Shown: positions 22,995 through 34,544 of the stretch, piece after piece | Numbering within the stretch: position 1 is the stretch's first letter | How the letters are laid out: every line of letters begins with the position of its first letter | Position numbers and translations under genes: made by a program | Notes under the pieces: model-generated | What the model was told of the DNA's origin: nothing | The model's database searches: none | What the model saw: only the letters and a program-made list of their open reading frames with translations | From: Chamaelirium japonicum | Taxonomy: Eukaryota > Streptophyta > Magnoliopsida > Liliales > Melanthiaceae | NCBI GenBank assembly: GCA_947650365.1 | Contig: OX393551.1 | Coordinates: 59,091,744 to 59,155,743, forward strand | DNA length: 64,000 nucleotides | Direction: 5' to 3'

Positions 22995-23484
22995 TCACCA
23001 ACTCCACCTCTCCTCGCTCCCTACAGATCCCTCCACCCCTGAGCCCTGAACGGGCCAGACCTCACCATCGTCCGTGTCGCGTTTGGTGTCGAAGTAGTAG
23101 TGCTTGATCGCCAAGCCGGAGATCACCGCCAGGGTCAGGGCTTGGGCGTGCATCCTGCGAACATCGCGTCAATGATCAGAGACTGCAAATCTCTTACAGA
23201 CAATTAGAACAAACAAACAAACAAACAGATTTGCTGGGTGGGTGAGAGCACCTCGCATGGATCATCCGGACGCCGCCCTTGAGGGGGTACCTTTTCCGCG
23301 TGTAGGCGAGTGAGGCTCCGACGGCGGATGCCCAGATCGTTCCTGTGAAGACAAAAAACACATGGAGACGGAGGAGGCCCGTCAGATTAGCCGGTGAGCA
23401 AACAGGTGGTGGGGTGTCGAAGGTGGCGTACTTACCGACGGCGGCGAGCTTGTGCTCGGAGACCCATGACTGCAGGAAGCTCAT
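22995..23484 (-). CDS. HIG1-domain (hypoxia-responsive, RCF1-like) protein, three exons
   Basis: Exon 1 is 23436-23484, exon 2 is 23252-23342, and exon 3 is 23154 down to a TGA at 22995. All introns are GT-AG and the phases agree (49, 91 and 160 nt; 99 codons plus stop). Exon 1 encodes MSFLQSWVSEHKLAAVG. Exon 2 has TIWASAVGASLAYTRKR and a VRMIHAR motif. Exon 3 opens MHAQALTLAVISGLAIKHYY. The HAR-MHAQALTLA block and two short hydrophobic segments are the HIG1 hallmark. The family are small inner-mitochondrial-membrane proteins linked to respiratory supercomplexes. The ATG at 23484 is chosen because the longer in-frame extension (to 23655) is proline-rich and looks like leader. An additional donor (GATG|GTGAGG near 23069) could alter the last 30 residues. 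Confidence 0.85.
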
Positions 23485-23698
23485 CTCGAGCGAGGCACCT
23501 GGAGGAGGAGAAAGAAATGGAGGAGGAGGGGGAGAGGATGGTGGCTTCGAGTCGATGACAAAAGAGTCGTGTTTTGTAGGAAAGGGTGGCCCCTGGTTTT
23601 GGAAATGAAAACTGGGGACCAAACCACCACCGGCTGAGGGCCCTTTGTTTCCCACCCTGAACCGGTGGGTTCCATTCCATCCTCCTCTCTGTGGGTGA

Positions 23699-24515
23699 TA
23701 GGTAGGGCTGGCAATTTCGAACCCGACACGGCAGACCCGACACGAAGTTAGCAGGTCTGGGTCAGGTTTAAACGAGGTCGGGTCGTAAATGGGTCAACAT
23801 GATAGACCCGTTTAATAAACGGGTCGGGTCCGGGTTTAGTGTCTGGACACGGTAGACCCGGAAAGACCCGTTTAGTATTCAACGGGTTGTGTCGGGTCTA
23901 CCCGCAATCCGATACTATAATATATATAATACCAGCGGGTCTTTCGGGTCAGTTCGGGTCGAGTCGGAATGGGTCGGATCGGGTCAACTGAATAGTCCCG
24001 GGTGGTAGACGGGTCTTACCGGGTCTACCTGTTTATTAGCGGGTCGGGTGCGGGTTTAGGATCTGAACACGATTAGTTAAACGGGTCGGGTCCGGGTCTG
24101 GGGGTTTTGGACACGACACGAAACTAGACACGACACGAACCCGACACGACCCATTGCCACCCCTAATCGTGTCTAGATCCTAAACCCGTACCCGACCCGT
24201 TAATAAACGGGTAGACCGGATAAGACCCGTTTACCACCCGGGTCTACTCAGTTGACCCGTTCTGACTTGACCCGACCTGACCCGAAAGACCCGCTGGTAT
24301 TATATATTATACTATCAGATTGCGGGTAGACCCAACCCGACCCAACCTGTTGAATACTAAATAGGTCTTCCCGGGTCTACCGTGACAAGACCCTAAACCC
24401 AGACCCGACCCGTTTATTAAACGGGTCTATTGTGTCGACCCGTTTACGACCCGAACCCGTTTAGCCCTGACCCAGACCCGCTAACTCCGTGTCGGGTCCG
24501 AAATTGCCAGCCCTA
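23699..24515. mobile_element. hAT-type foldback element, about 0.8 kb
   Basis: Ends TAGGGCTGGCAATTTCG (23703) and its inverse (24499-24515) match hAT termini. The arms, rich in GGGTCGGGT and ACCCGACCC, pair for hundreds of bases. Flanks GTGGGTGA (23691) and GTGGGTGC (24516) form a 7/8 duplication if the element starts at 23699. An internal terminus-like TTGCCACCCCTA at about 24155 suggests two units joined head to head. It lies about 0.2 kb upstream of the HIG1 start codon. Confidence 0.8.
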
Positions 24516-25074
24516 GTGGGTGCACATCAAGCGGTAAGCTTCAGTCAACTTAAATAAATCACCCAATAAGATAACAATGCTTCAATAGAATGATATAACA
24601 AGAAAATACAAAGTGATGCATGAACGGCATCGATGCGACGCCGATGAACGATGATGATCGACACAGGATGACGCGGACAGGATACACTCGATTCGATAAA
24701 GGCTAAAATGACATGGCGTGGTGCTGACGTGGCACTTGATGACTGCCATGACGGCATGGGTCTCATTGTAATGGGCCTATGCTTAGGGGATGGGCACCTG
24801 ACCCGTTATGGGCACGATACAGAAACAAGCATGAATTTCAAAGCTGTAAAGAATTATATGCAAAGCGAAAATAAAAGAGAGGATATATTTCTTGATACAT
24901 TCATATCAAAATAATTGGGGTCTGAGATTATACCTCATAAGTCAATCAATACCAACAGATCAACTAAGCCTCAACGCAAGTATGTATGGCTCTCTTTTTC
25001 TTTTGTCTTCAAGAAGTATTCTTTCCACGATTTCATGCCACCACTACCATGGGGCCTTTCATGGGTCCAAGAGC
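24516..25074. other. Intergenic, nothing recognised
   Basis: Spacer between the foldback and the 3' end of the unidentified minus-strand gene. A plus-strand open frame at 24915-25130 is antisense to the proposed last exon. Confidence 0.4.
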
Positions 25075-27000
25075 TTACAAACCTGTGGCAATACCCGTGG
25101 GTGAGTAGAGTTCATCAGCTGCTTTCTTGATTTCTTCCGATTCCGCCTTCATTACCATTTCGGGCCTAGTTGTATTTCCAGGACAATTTATTTAGGGTTT
25201 GTTCTTTTGCACGGAAATGGAGCAAGGAAATTAATAAGTGAGTGGAAATGGGATTTCTTGACCCGTTTCCGGTGTTCTTTTGCGATGAAATCTTGTTTAC
25301 CTCCCGTGAAATTTCCCTGCTATCAGGGAAATAAGTTTCCGCCCAAAACCTGCAGAAAATCGATTTCCCTTCTTCTTCAAAACCCTAATTCCGCAAGCGA
25401 TTTTTGCCCGAGCTCCAACCGACCTCGTCAACCTCCCACGAACCTCCTCGACCTCTAGCGACCTTCCAACTGATTTGCCCAAGCTCCAGCCGACCTCGTC
25501 AACCTCCCACGAACCTCCTCGACCTCTAGCGACCTTCCAACTGACCTCCTCGACCTCTAGCGACCTTCCAACTGACCTCCTCGACCTCTAGCGACCTTCC
25601 AACTGACCTCCTCGACCTCCGGCGAACCTCCTCAACCATGGCAGACTTTCAAGCGGACCTCATCGACCTTCAGTGAACCTCCTCGACTTCCGGCGGATCT
25701 CCTCGACCTCTGGCGACCATGGTCGGCCACTCGATCTCAGTCGATTTCCACAATCCATTTCCCTATTCAAAAGAACGGTAGAAATTTTGTGGTGTGTAAA
25801 CAATTTCTGCAGAAATTATTTCCTTTATTTTATTTCCCGGGAAACTAAAAGAACAGACCCTTACAGAAAAAAGCTTTTACTTCCAAGGATTGGGACTTCA
25901 GATATCTACGCGATCAATGGTAGCAATCTCTGCTTCACTGCCACCGCAGTCCAAAACATTTTCCAGATCTGTAATCATAGTATGAAAGACAGAAGAGCTT
26001 GTAAGGTTATAACTATAATATGTGAAGGATGAAATGAATGATAAGATAAAAAAAAATTGCAAACAATACACTCGATATGTCTCTAACTAGTGCATATCAT
26101 TGTAAATCTATTACCACAGTACGATGCAACTGCCTTGAGCTGAAGAACTCTTGAGGTCGGCACTATTGAGCCCCGCTCTAATTCTTAACCCAACACGGTT
26201 TATATGTATAAATCACAGAATTCCTGGTCCAACAATGCTAAAGCTAAGGCCTGACACATTGTTTTAAAGCTTCCAAAAAGGGGATGCCGATGCTCCTTAT
26301 CGAGTATAAGGATACCGATCAATATTTCCATTTTTTTAAAGCATGATGGTCGTGAAGAGTGAGGCAGGCGTTAGGTTAAAATGTTTCACATAAAAACCCT
26401 ACCAAAATTTCTGTTTATAAGCAACCCCCTTGGTTTTCAACATACCAGATGCGAAAGGATTCTGCATAGTACAATTAAGATTCCTAAAAATTCCTCCTAG
26501 TTTTTTATATTCGATATAGTAGAACAATGGATGAGCCTCTATATAACACCCCAAACATTAATTTAAAAATGCAATCACAACAATGTAATTCAAGTTTTAT
26601 CATATTAAATATCAGTACAAATAAGCAAGGGTCCACATGAGGATTGAATAGAGGTTTATGACTGGCTGCAACCTGACGTATCCAAGCATAATCAACCAAA
26701 AGGTCTACTTTTGGGATAAAGGTAAGTCCTCGAGGAATTAAAGACTTCGTAAATCTTTCGTTACCATGTTTAACCAAAGTAATCTTACGCTAGAGATTTG
26801 TATGTTGTCTATTATGAATTGGCATTTCATTAACCCTCCAGTCATCTGGTACCTTCCTGTTTTCAAAATCACATTAGAGAACCAAATTAGTCCAATATTT
26901 CCCTAAACTTCACACACTTCTATTCGAATGCTATTTTTACCTAATTCCTTGGCTCTTTGCAGTTCCTTCAAAGCTCTGCTAACTTTGGATTTACTGATCT
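25075..27000 (-). CDS. C-terminal exons of an unidentified gene
   Basis: Four minus-strand exons agree in phase: 26941-27000 (SKSKVSRALKELQRAKEL), 26115-26183 (ELERGSIVPTSRVLQLKAVA), 25910-25968 (LENVLDCGGSEAEIATIDR) and 25075-25146 (AESEEIKKAADELYSPTGIA, stop TAA at 25075). Donors are GTAAAA, GTAATA and GTAGAT; three of four acceptors end AAG, which is weaker than CAG. The predicted tail is charged and helical, perhaps a coiled coil. I do not recognise the family. A PIF/Harbinger MITE occupies the last intron. Upstream exons are not resolved. Confidence 0.4.
25195..25860. mobile_element. PIF/Harbinger (Tourist-like) MITE, 666 bp, with internal minisatellite
   Basis: Terminal inverted repeats GGGTTTGTTCTTTT and GGGTCTGTTCTTTT (from the 3' end) are flanked on both sides by TTA, the PIF/Harbinger target duplication. 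The interior at about 25405-25700 holds a 31-bp tandem unit (CCTCCTCGACCTCTAGCGAC plus CTTCCAACTGA) in at least three perfect copies, and a larger unit of about 70 bp in two copies. No transposase. Confidence 0.85.
26184..26940. other. Intronic or intergenic sequence with a possible retroelement piece
   Basis: A 90-codon minus-strand frame at 26505-26777 has no domain I recognise and an AT-rich end like old Copia 3' sequence. Nothing else was identified. Confidence 0.25.
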
Positions 27001-27229
27001 CTTAATATATAATTAAGTCACACTGATATATATAAGCAGTAAACTCCGTTTGATATATAAAAAGTAGTGACTTAGAACCTAATTAGCAAGACTACAAAGA
27101 AATTCCTTACTCATATATAACTCGAACATACAAATAATAAATAAACCTTAAAAGTTTACATTTTAAAAGGCATTCATTTTAACCTTTTTTTTTTTGCATG
27201 TTGTTTGTTTGCAGGCTATACCATGAACT

Positions 27230-27296
27230 TTAAATAAGCTTCTTAATATCCTCTTGCATGTGCTTCAATGTGTATGCAGATACTTCAAGGTAGTAC
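27230..27296 (-). CDS. Candidate terminal exon, unidentified
   Basis: After an acceptor GAGCAG, a 67-nt open stretch encodes YYLEVSAYTLKHMQEDIKKL and one more residue before TAA. It may be a coiled-coil exon of the same minus-strand gene or a separate gene end. I found no donor that links it in phase to the exon at 26941-27000. Confidence 0.2.
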
Positions 27297-28190
27297 CTGC
27301 TCAGACATCAACAAATATTTTTTCTTCATATTGTTTATTCACACGCTACACAAAACAATGGTAGTATTTACTCATAGAGGGTCATCATTGCCATATATCA
27401 GCAGCAGAAAACATAAAACGAGATGGAGTACTCGATGGTGGAACATGGAAATACTCGAGCTGATACAACCCTGCCATTATATGGCGGGTTCTAATTCTTC
27501 AAACCGACCATGATAAAGGCGGAAAATAAATTAAATCCATTCGATTCTAGATCACCGCTAGAGCTGCAATCATTTGTTTCACCTCTAGTTAGGCATCACC
27601 ACGTGAGCCACCCATGTTACTGCAATACATCCTTCCGAGCTCCCCCATGAGTCCAGCTTCCACTCGAGTGCTCTGATTTCAGGGCAAGCGACCTCAACTT
27701 CCTACGGCTCAATGTCCAAGCCCAGAGTTACTCCGAGTTGTCTTTAAGTTCCCCAATTAGGCACCCCTCAGTCCGAGAACTCATCTACTCATGCCCGAGT
27801 ACACAACTACTCAGTGCCATGTTGATATCTTTCATTGGTCGGTAGAAGTATCGACCTACATTGATCGCTTGGTCCATTCCAAAAAAAACTGTCATAATTA
27901 AAACCAATCATAGAACAAAAGCCATGCTCTACTAAATTATTTGTCCAAGTTCTTGCAATAGGACGATACGCCACTAGACTGGTAGGACAATGAAGCCAAT
28001 AGAGCTAAGGCTGCTTCTCTAAATAGTACAACAATCCTTATTACTTATTAGTACACCGAATATCAAGGACCCATCTGGAAGCCACTCAATGAAAATAAAC
28101 TCCTTACCCATATATAACTCGAACATACAAATAATAAATAAACCCTAAAAAGTTTAGATTTTATCAGTACCGCCTGAAGCGCCACATGCC

Positions 28191-28290
28191 TCAACTCGTC
28201 AGATGTGTAATGCCTATAACACATCCCTACTTCAGTAATTTCAACTCGTCAGATGTGTAATGCCTATAACACATCCCTACTTCAGTAATT
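28191..28290. repeat. Perfect 50-bp tandem duplication
   Basis: TCAACTCGTCAGATGTGTAA and the 30 bases after it occur twice in direct succession at 28191 and 28241 without a mismatch, so the event is recent. Confidence 0.9.
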
Positions 28291-29581
28291 TGTGACAGTG
28301 GACCTCACCATCGATAATGCTTATTGCCTTCCATCCACCACATCGTTTTTGTGCAAAGCTTTTGTGCAGCGCTCGCTTGTGCAGCAGGCTTCCGTGCTCG
28401 CTCTCAACAAATCAGCTGTATTGTAAGCAGGGTTATGCATTCTTACTGCAAATTGCATACCCGATGCTTGATTGACTATTGATCTTGGTGCGCATTGCAC
28501 ATGGGGCAACAAGCTTTACAATTGAGTGTCTTTGCAAATAAGGTAGCGTTCTTTGAGAGCTGCTCATTCACCTGGTCAACAGGGTCTCCCGCTTATTGGA
28601 GCCTTCTTCTCTTCATGGCAACTACAATGTCCTTTCCTAATATGGTCATTCAGCTTTGGGGAGCTAGAAATTACGTTGTATGGTCTCTCACCGGGCGACT
28701 TGTGGGGAGATATTAACCGCACCATCCTTCCTTAGTCGGGTGATGCCTTGTCTACCGTTGTGACCACTTCCACTACATCAAGTGCTGCTGGGACCTCTTC
28801 AATGATCGAGCATACTGCTGAGTGATGAGTATAGTGCAATTGATATGGCTTGAGTTGGAACGGTCTCGACGGAGTCAGGATCTATACTGCTATCGATCCT
28901 TGTATCAGTCGCGGACCGATACAACTAAGTACCGATTGAGTTTTTAAACCATGGTTGTTCACTTGTTCCTACTTGGTAGTTTACTGTTTTGTTTTTTTTT
29001 TTCAAAATATCATTATAAAAAACATTATTTTAATAGCCACATGTCAAAAGTAACTTCAAAAGTGCCATCTGATAGCCACATAGCAGAGTAGCATCGAAAA
29101 GCGGCCCGCCACATCAGCTGTCAGTTTTTTTTTCCCTGGATCTTGAAACCAGTATTTAGAATATAGCTTTCATTGCCACCCTAATTGCTAACCCTTAAAT
29201 AAAAAGTGAACAACAACCGATGGGAGTTTTCAAAAATAGGTTTACCATATACTACATATTTAGAATACCGTTTTTTCCATTCAATATTTTGAATACTATC
29301 TATAGTTGAAATTCCAACTTTGAACCTTCAAGCCATAAGGCTCACTAAAAACCTAGTAGTCTGGATGCTGTTCTATAAAACGGTATTTGGAATACTGTTT
29401 TACAAATGTTGTTTGGTGTCGAACATCCAATACAGCATAAATATGATATACTAAAACCCGGTAAATAAAACAGTATTTAGGATATTGGTTTTAAAACGGT
29501 AGACTAAATACCGGGTTTAATGTAAAACTGAAGAAAAAAATTAAGTCTATTTTTTTTTTTTTAAATTATTGGTTCTATTGA

Positions 29582-29672
29582 GTAGGGTTTAGCATCTTAC
29601 AGCTTAGGGGTTTAATATTTAGGGTTTAGGCTGTTACTTATAGGGTTTTTCAGTTTAGGTTTTAGGTTAACA
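29582..29672. repeat. Degenerate telomere-like TTTAGGG tract
   Basis: Several GTTTAG and TTTAGGGTTTAGG motifs (about 29586, 29618, 29658) are interspersed with diverged sequence. It could be an old interstitial telomeric tract or chance in AT-rich DNA. Confidence 0.35.
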
Positions 29673-30054
29673 CAATCTGACAAATGATTAGAAAATTCTT
29701 GTGCATCTTCTTTGTAGTCAATCCATCTTAATAGCACAAGGCTTAGATGATGATAAAAAATCACAACACCAAAGCTCTTTTGGATTCCTTGACCTCAAGA
29801 AATGACATGTATTCCATTGATATAAGTGGTGTTCCATACATAGATACATTCATTTTCAATTTCCCATTACTCGTGGATGAGGGGTTTATATATACAAGAA
29901 CACAAATAGACATTGCCTTATCAAACACTAGTCAATGTATACAAACGTATAAACAATTCATCACTAAAAACTGATCTATGGATAGTTGGATACAAATGTA
30001 CAGGAGTAAACAATACCTCACCCTCGATCGGCATCCTCGGGTACCTCCTCAATC

Positions 30055-32258
30055 TCAACCTCGGTCGAGTCGGACTGTGTCTCCTCGACTGCTCGGCCGA
30101 TCACCATAGACTGTGTGAGAGAATTTGTCATCTCTCGGTGGTGGCTCCTGGGCTACAACCGACGTTGGTAGTATTTCTATCTGAGAGGTAGACGCCTCTG
30201 CTCTGACTTTGGTGGGTCGACGTCGGTAAACTTTGCCATACCTCTTAGCAACCTCTGCATGTGCAAATGTCGGTATAGTGGCAGGAGGTGCTGGTGCTAT
30301 GCTAGCGAGGGCCTGGTCTACAAGCTCTACAATGTGTACCATCTCATCACTGAACTCTCGGGGTATCAAGTTGACAGATCGCTCGTGTAACCTCAAAAGT
30401 TTGGCACGAGCTGTCTGTAACGTGTCCATCTGCATTAATATAACAATTATTAGATTACCAAAATACAAGTAAAGAAATAACAATGTGAAAAATATTTAGG
30501 ACGTATTATCTACCATGCAACGCTCGTATGGCCCTCGTGGCTGGTACTCTGGCTGTGGCTCCGACTGCGGCTGTGGCTCCAGCTGTGGTTGTTGTAATGA
30601 CGTAATCCACCGACGAGTAACAGACCAATACCACTGCATATAGATCTCTCTAGCTCATGCAGGGTCTTGGTCCACACCCTCTTGCTCGTGGACCACGGTA
30701 GCATGCCTCTCTTGCCAAGTGGCAATGTGGACTGCGTGGTAGGCCTCCCAGTCCTCCGTCGACCAAACTCGTCCATCCACCCGGTCCAACCGCACCATCG
30801 GGATCGGTATGTGCTGGTTCAACCCAAACTGGCGAAGGACACGATCGGGAACATGCATCTCCACTATATGGAAGCAAATCAACGGTGTCCTCGAAAGCCA
30901 CACCCCTCGTCCCTCTGTGCAAATTGATGGAAGGCCAACAAGTGTCGTATCTGGGTACGGTTGCCACGTCATCTGTAATATATTAATAGGCATTGATCTA
31001 ATGTTTTTTTTAATTTAAAATTTACTATGCATAAAGTGTATCAATAGTAAAATTATTATATACCAAACCATACCTGGGAATCGACTTGGTGATCCAGCTC
31101 GTTCCTATAAAACTGTACCGCTGCAGACCTAGGATTGCTCACATGAGTGAGAATAACATTGACCCACCTGCAGTAAAATGATTTATGAGTCATAATGTAA
31201 GTAGCCAAATTATAAGAATGAACAACTAATTGACATAGAAAAGAAACCTGCATCCCAGTGGCCCATCAAGTGGAAGCACTCTGCCGAGCCTAACATGTCC
31301 TCTTGTAGGCCGACCGACGTGGAGGTGCTCCCATGACCAAATCTGATTGTTTTCAATAGATATGTACTAATTAAGTTAGAAGATGATAACAAAGAAAGGA
31401 AAGAATTAAATAACTCAAACTTAGATTACTTACCTGTAGGAGTCTCAGAAAGGCACAACAATCGACCTTCCCCACCATACAAGCCTTCCCCAACTCCCTA
31501 TATAAATGAGCAAGCGTTGCTGCACCCCACGCTAGCTTCCCGCACTCATCAAAATCACAAAGGAGCGCAAGGTACTGCAGGTGCACCTTGTTCCCACTAG
31601 GATTGGGAAGAAGGCTGCTCCCTATCATCCAAAGGATATACGCTCTGGCACAACGGTCCAACACCACCTGCTCGGCGCCGTCAGGGATCATATGGAATGT
31701 GTCTCTCAGCCACTGTAGCCGCACACACCCTGTATTAAGCTGTTGAGGAGCTGCCCCTAGTAGGTCAATGCATAGTGCTCTCCAATCGTAGCTTGTGCGA
31801 CCAGTCACAGGTGGACCATCCACGCGGAGACCTGCTAGTATTGCTACGTCGCGTAGAGATATTATCATCTCGCCGTGCCTCAAGTGGAAGGTCTGCGTCT
31901 CTCTCCTCCATCTCTCGATAAGCGCATTAATAAGCGCCTTATCGAGCTTTAGATAGCCGAGCCGGGAGAACTCGTAAAACCCAACTCTCCTAACTAAAGT
32001 GAGTACGGGCTGGGAGATCATAGTCCAAAGACGAGAATCACGGCAGTGCTCAATCGGATGTACCGGTAGAACGACCTGCATTAAATAGTAAATACAACAC
32101 CCATAGTTTAACGATTTCATGATAAAAAAGAGCAAATAAATAATTCATAAAAACGTAAGTAACCCTCGAGCAATATGAGTTGAGCGGTGCTCAGCATGCT
32201 CAGTCAAAACCGAGGGATCCACTAGCCCCGCTGGATCTACCACTGCTGCTAGATCCAT
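30055..32258 (-). pseudogene. Plant mobile domain (MAIN-like) gene, six exons, premature TGA
   Basis: Exons: 1, about 32164-32258 (MDLAAVVDPAGLVDPSVLTE); 2, 31434-32075; 3, 31248-31342; 4, 31074-31167; 5, 30514-30972; 6, 30055-30429. Exons 2-6 join in phase with GT-AG introns. Exon 2 has VGFYEFSRLGYLKLDKALIN, IERWRRETQTFHL, GEMIISLRDVAILAGLRVDG and CARAYILWMIGSSLLPN; exon 3 has WSWEHLHVGRP. These are hallmarks of the plant mobile domain of MAIN, MAIL and PP7-long-form proteins, known in host genes (meristem maintenance, TE silencing) and in some transposons. Exon 5 has an in-frame TGA at 30655-30657 between DQDPA and AREIYMQWYW, and exon 1 does not join exon 2 in frame with its best donor. 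No transposase or LTR was seen beside it. Confidence 0.8.
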
Positions 32259-32479
32259 CTGCGAAATAAGCAATGAAAAATATTAGTAACAATTGATAAA
32301 TGGAAAGTCTAAGAACTAGATGCAAAATAAGCAAGGAAGTTATGATAAATATAAATCTTCTTATGCAAGCATTGATGTGTTCTTTATCTTCTTCACATCT
32401 ACTAGAGGCCAGATTAAAGGCGTTGCATGTAAATGAGACCCTATCCTTCTCTAAAAAGAAAAAGGCTTGAGATGACATC

Positions 32480-33118
32480 CTTCTCTAGTAAATACTACCA
32501 TAACCCTCAGTAAAAGTTCTTGAGATGAAGCATCATATTATGTAATGAAGGACCAGATACATTTGCCAATTATTCGAGTAAGCTACAAGATAACCACCGA
32601 AGCTAAGCCAAGATGTGAGTTAATCATTATAGGCAATTAGTGATGAAAGTACAAGCAAACTGCTACAACTTCGGAAATGATTAGGTATCTTTAAATATGA
32701 TCCGAAAATCATAATTAGACAGACATGCAATCCAAGTATGAGTGCTAAACCAAAATAATAGACATTGTAATCAAAACTCATTTGAAACCAACAAGCCAAA
32801 AAAAAGAACCTCCCAGTGAGCTTTAAAATGTGACTCAACAATATAAATCAAATCCAACTTTGAAAGAATACATTATGCAAGCCCAATGGACGAATCATGC
32901 TTTCTTCAAATACAGAAGAGACCCCTTTTGAAGAATAATAACAACAGACCCCACATCCGTCCCCACATGATGACGAATCCCTATGTCTTCGAATGGAAAG
33001 AAGGACCCCCCTTTGGTGATAACAGCAAAACAGTACCTTCATCCAAAATAATGTTCAGACGAAACCCTATTGTAGAGATTGCTAATCTAGAAGTAGATGA
33101 AAATTCAGTAGCGTGAAA
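32480..33118. other. Upstream region of the MAIN-like gene, nothing recognised
   Basis: AT-rich; open frames on either strand at 32848-33116 resemble no family I know. Confidence 0.35.
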
Positions 33119-33126
33119 CAATCAAC

Positions 33127-34536
33127 CATGGATGAAAATACCAGTCACAGAAAAATTATCGGCCGGCTGAAAAAACGGTTCGAACCGGGTGGTACGAACC
33201 GGTATCAGTCTGAACCGGTCCATACCGGTGTGAATTGATTTTTGGTTTCAAAAAAATTTGAAAAAATAACCAAAAAGTCCAGAATAATCTAAAATACTGG
33301 TTTGGGATGTTTTTTTTCATTAGTAAACTAGTTATAGGTATGAACCGGTTTTTTTAAGTTATAAAGGCACTATTTTCACTGGATGATTCTAAATTGTGGA
33401 ATTTGATATAGTTATTAAATTGTATGTGTTAGATTAACCTAGAATTATGTTTAGGGATTACAAAACACAATTCATGACCATTGCACAAACATGAATTCAC
33501 AACTAATACGACTCCATGAGTCATATTTTATAATTTCACATAATAAACACAAATTCATAGTCCTAAGACTCCTAACATGTTTAGCAAATAAAATGTATAT
33601 CCATAACTTACAAGAGTAGAGAATTAGATATTTTTACCTACTTAGACTGAGTAACTTAGTACCACATGAAACTTCGGGTAGGCTGCATTTCATCATTATC
33701 ATCATCATTGCCTCGTGGATGACCGGATGGAGGCAATGTCGGATATTGGAAGAAATCATACACAAATGATGCTTATAGATCTAAGCTTTGATGGCATAGA
33801 TCTGACCCATATCAACATTTTCACCACAATTATTTAGTTTATTTTTTAAAAAATACAAAAAATAAAAATAAAAATGAAAAACACCGAATTTGCATGAACT
33901 GATCATGCAAATTTGGAGATGATGCTTATAGATCTATAGATTTAAGCTTTGATGGCATAGATCTGACCCATATCAACATTTTCACCACAATTATTTGGTT
34001 TATTTTTTTAAAAAATGCAAAAAAAGAAAAAAAAATTGAAAACCCTCCAAATTTGCATAAACCGATCATGCAAATTTGGAAATGATGCTTATAGATCTAA
34101 GCTTTGATGGCATAGATCTAGCCCATTTCAACATTTTCACCACAAGTATTTGATTTTTTTCATAAAAAAATGCACCAAAACAAAAGAAAAATAAAAATAA
34201 TTATGAAAACATACCTTCAAATGTGATTTTGATTTTGCAAATCCGAGTTTTTGGCATCAAATCTTGCAAATCCAGCTAGTATGGAGCTTCACCTCATGTG
34301 GGAATGAAGAAAGATGTCCAAAAAAATAAAACTGGAATGAAAAAACCAACCAAAACCATGCTTCATACCCAAAACCGGTTCAAACTGGCCGGTTCGAACC
34401 GGTATTTGGTCGAACCGGTTGGTATTTACGTGATTTAATCCTCGCAACCATTATCGACTGGATACCGGTGCAGTTCGGTCCGGTTCCGGTTTGAACCGGC
34501 CGGTACGGTTCGTACCGGCTGGTATTTTGATCCTTG
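33127..34536. mobile_element. Ac-like non-autonomous hAT element, 1410 bp
   Basis: Flanked by a perfect 8-bp duplication CAATCAAC (33119-33126 and 34537-34544). Termini CATGGATGAAAATACCAG and, inverted, CAAGGATCAAAATACCAG agree at 16 of 18 bases and resemble the Ac end CAGGGATGAAA. Subterminal regions are dense in CCGGTTCGAACCGG-type motifs on both sides, a hAT feature. No transposase frame. Confidence 0.88.
33768..34240. repeat. Three tandem units of about 153-163 bp inside the hAT element
   Basis: GATGCTTATAGATCTA starts units at 33768, 33921 and 34084. Each continues with a TTTGATGGCATAGATCT and CATTTTCACCACAA block and an A/T-rich tail. Differences in A-tract length explain the unequal spacing. 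Confidence 0.85.
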
Positions 34537-34544
34537 CAATCAAC

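Larger units (their letters stand above)
27301..30050. other. Non-coding stretch with small duplications
   Basis: A segment ATATAACTCGAACATACAAA at about 27114 recurs at about 28112 with about 55 bp of similarity. A segment near 27965-28010 resembles 22161-22200 (TGGWWGGACAATGAAGCCA). Short frames at 28321-28735 and 29747-29974 carry no recognisable domain. MITE-like AT-rich sequence lies at about 29240-29530. Confidence 0.35.

Noticed and set aside
23194-23655. Single 153-codon minus-strand protein
   Set aside because: It reads through two introns of the HIG1 gene; GT-AG splicing restores the conserved protein.
24915-25130. Plus-strand 71-codon frame as a gene
   Set aside because: It is antisense to a phase-consistent minus-strand exon and has no domain; the choice remains tentative.
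30655-30657. Selenocysteine or programmed readthrough at the TGA of the MAIN-like gene
   Set aside because: Plants lack selenocysteine insertion and no readthrough context was seen; a nonsense mutation is simpler.
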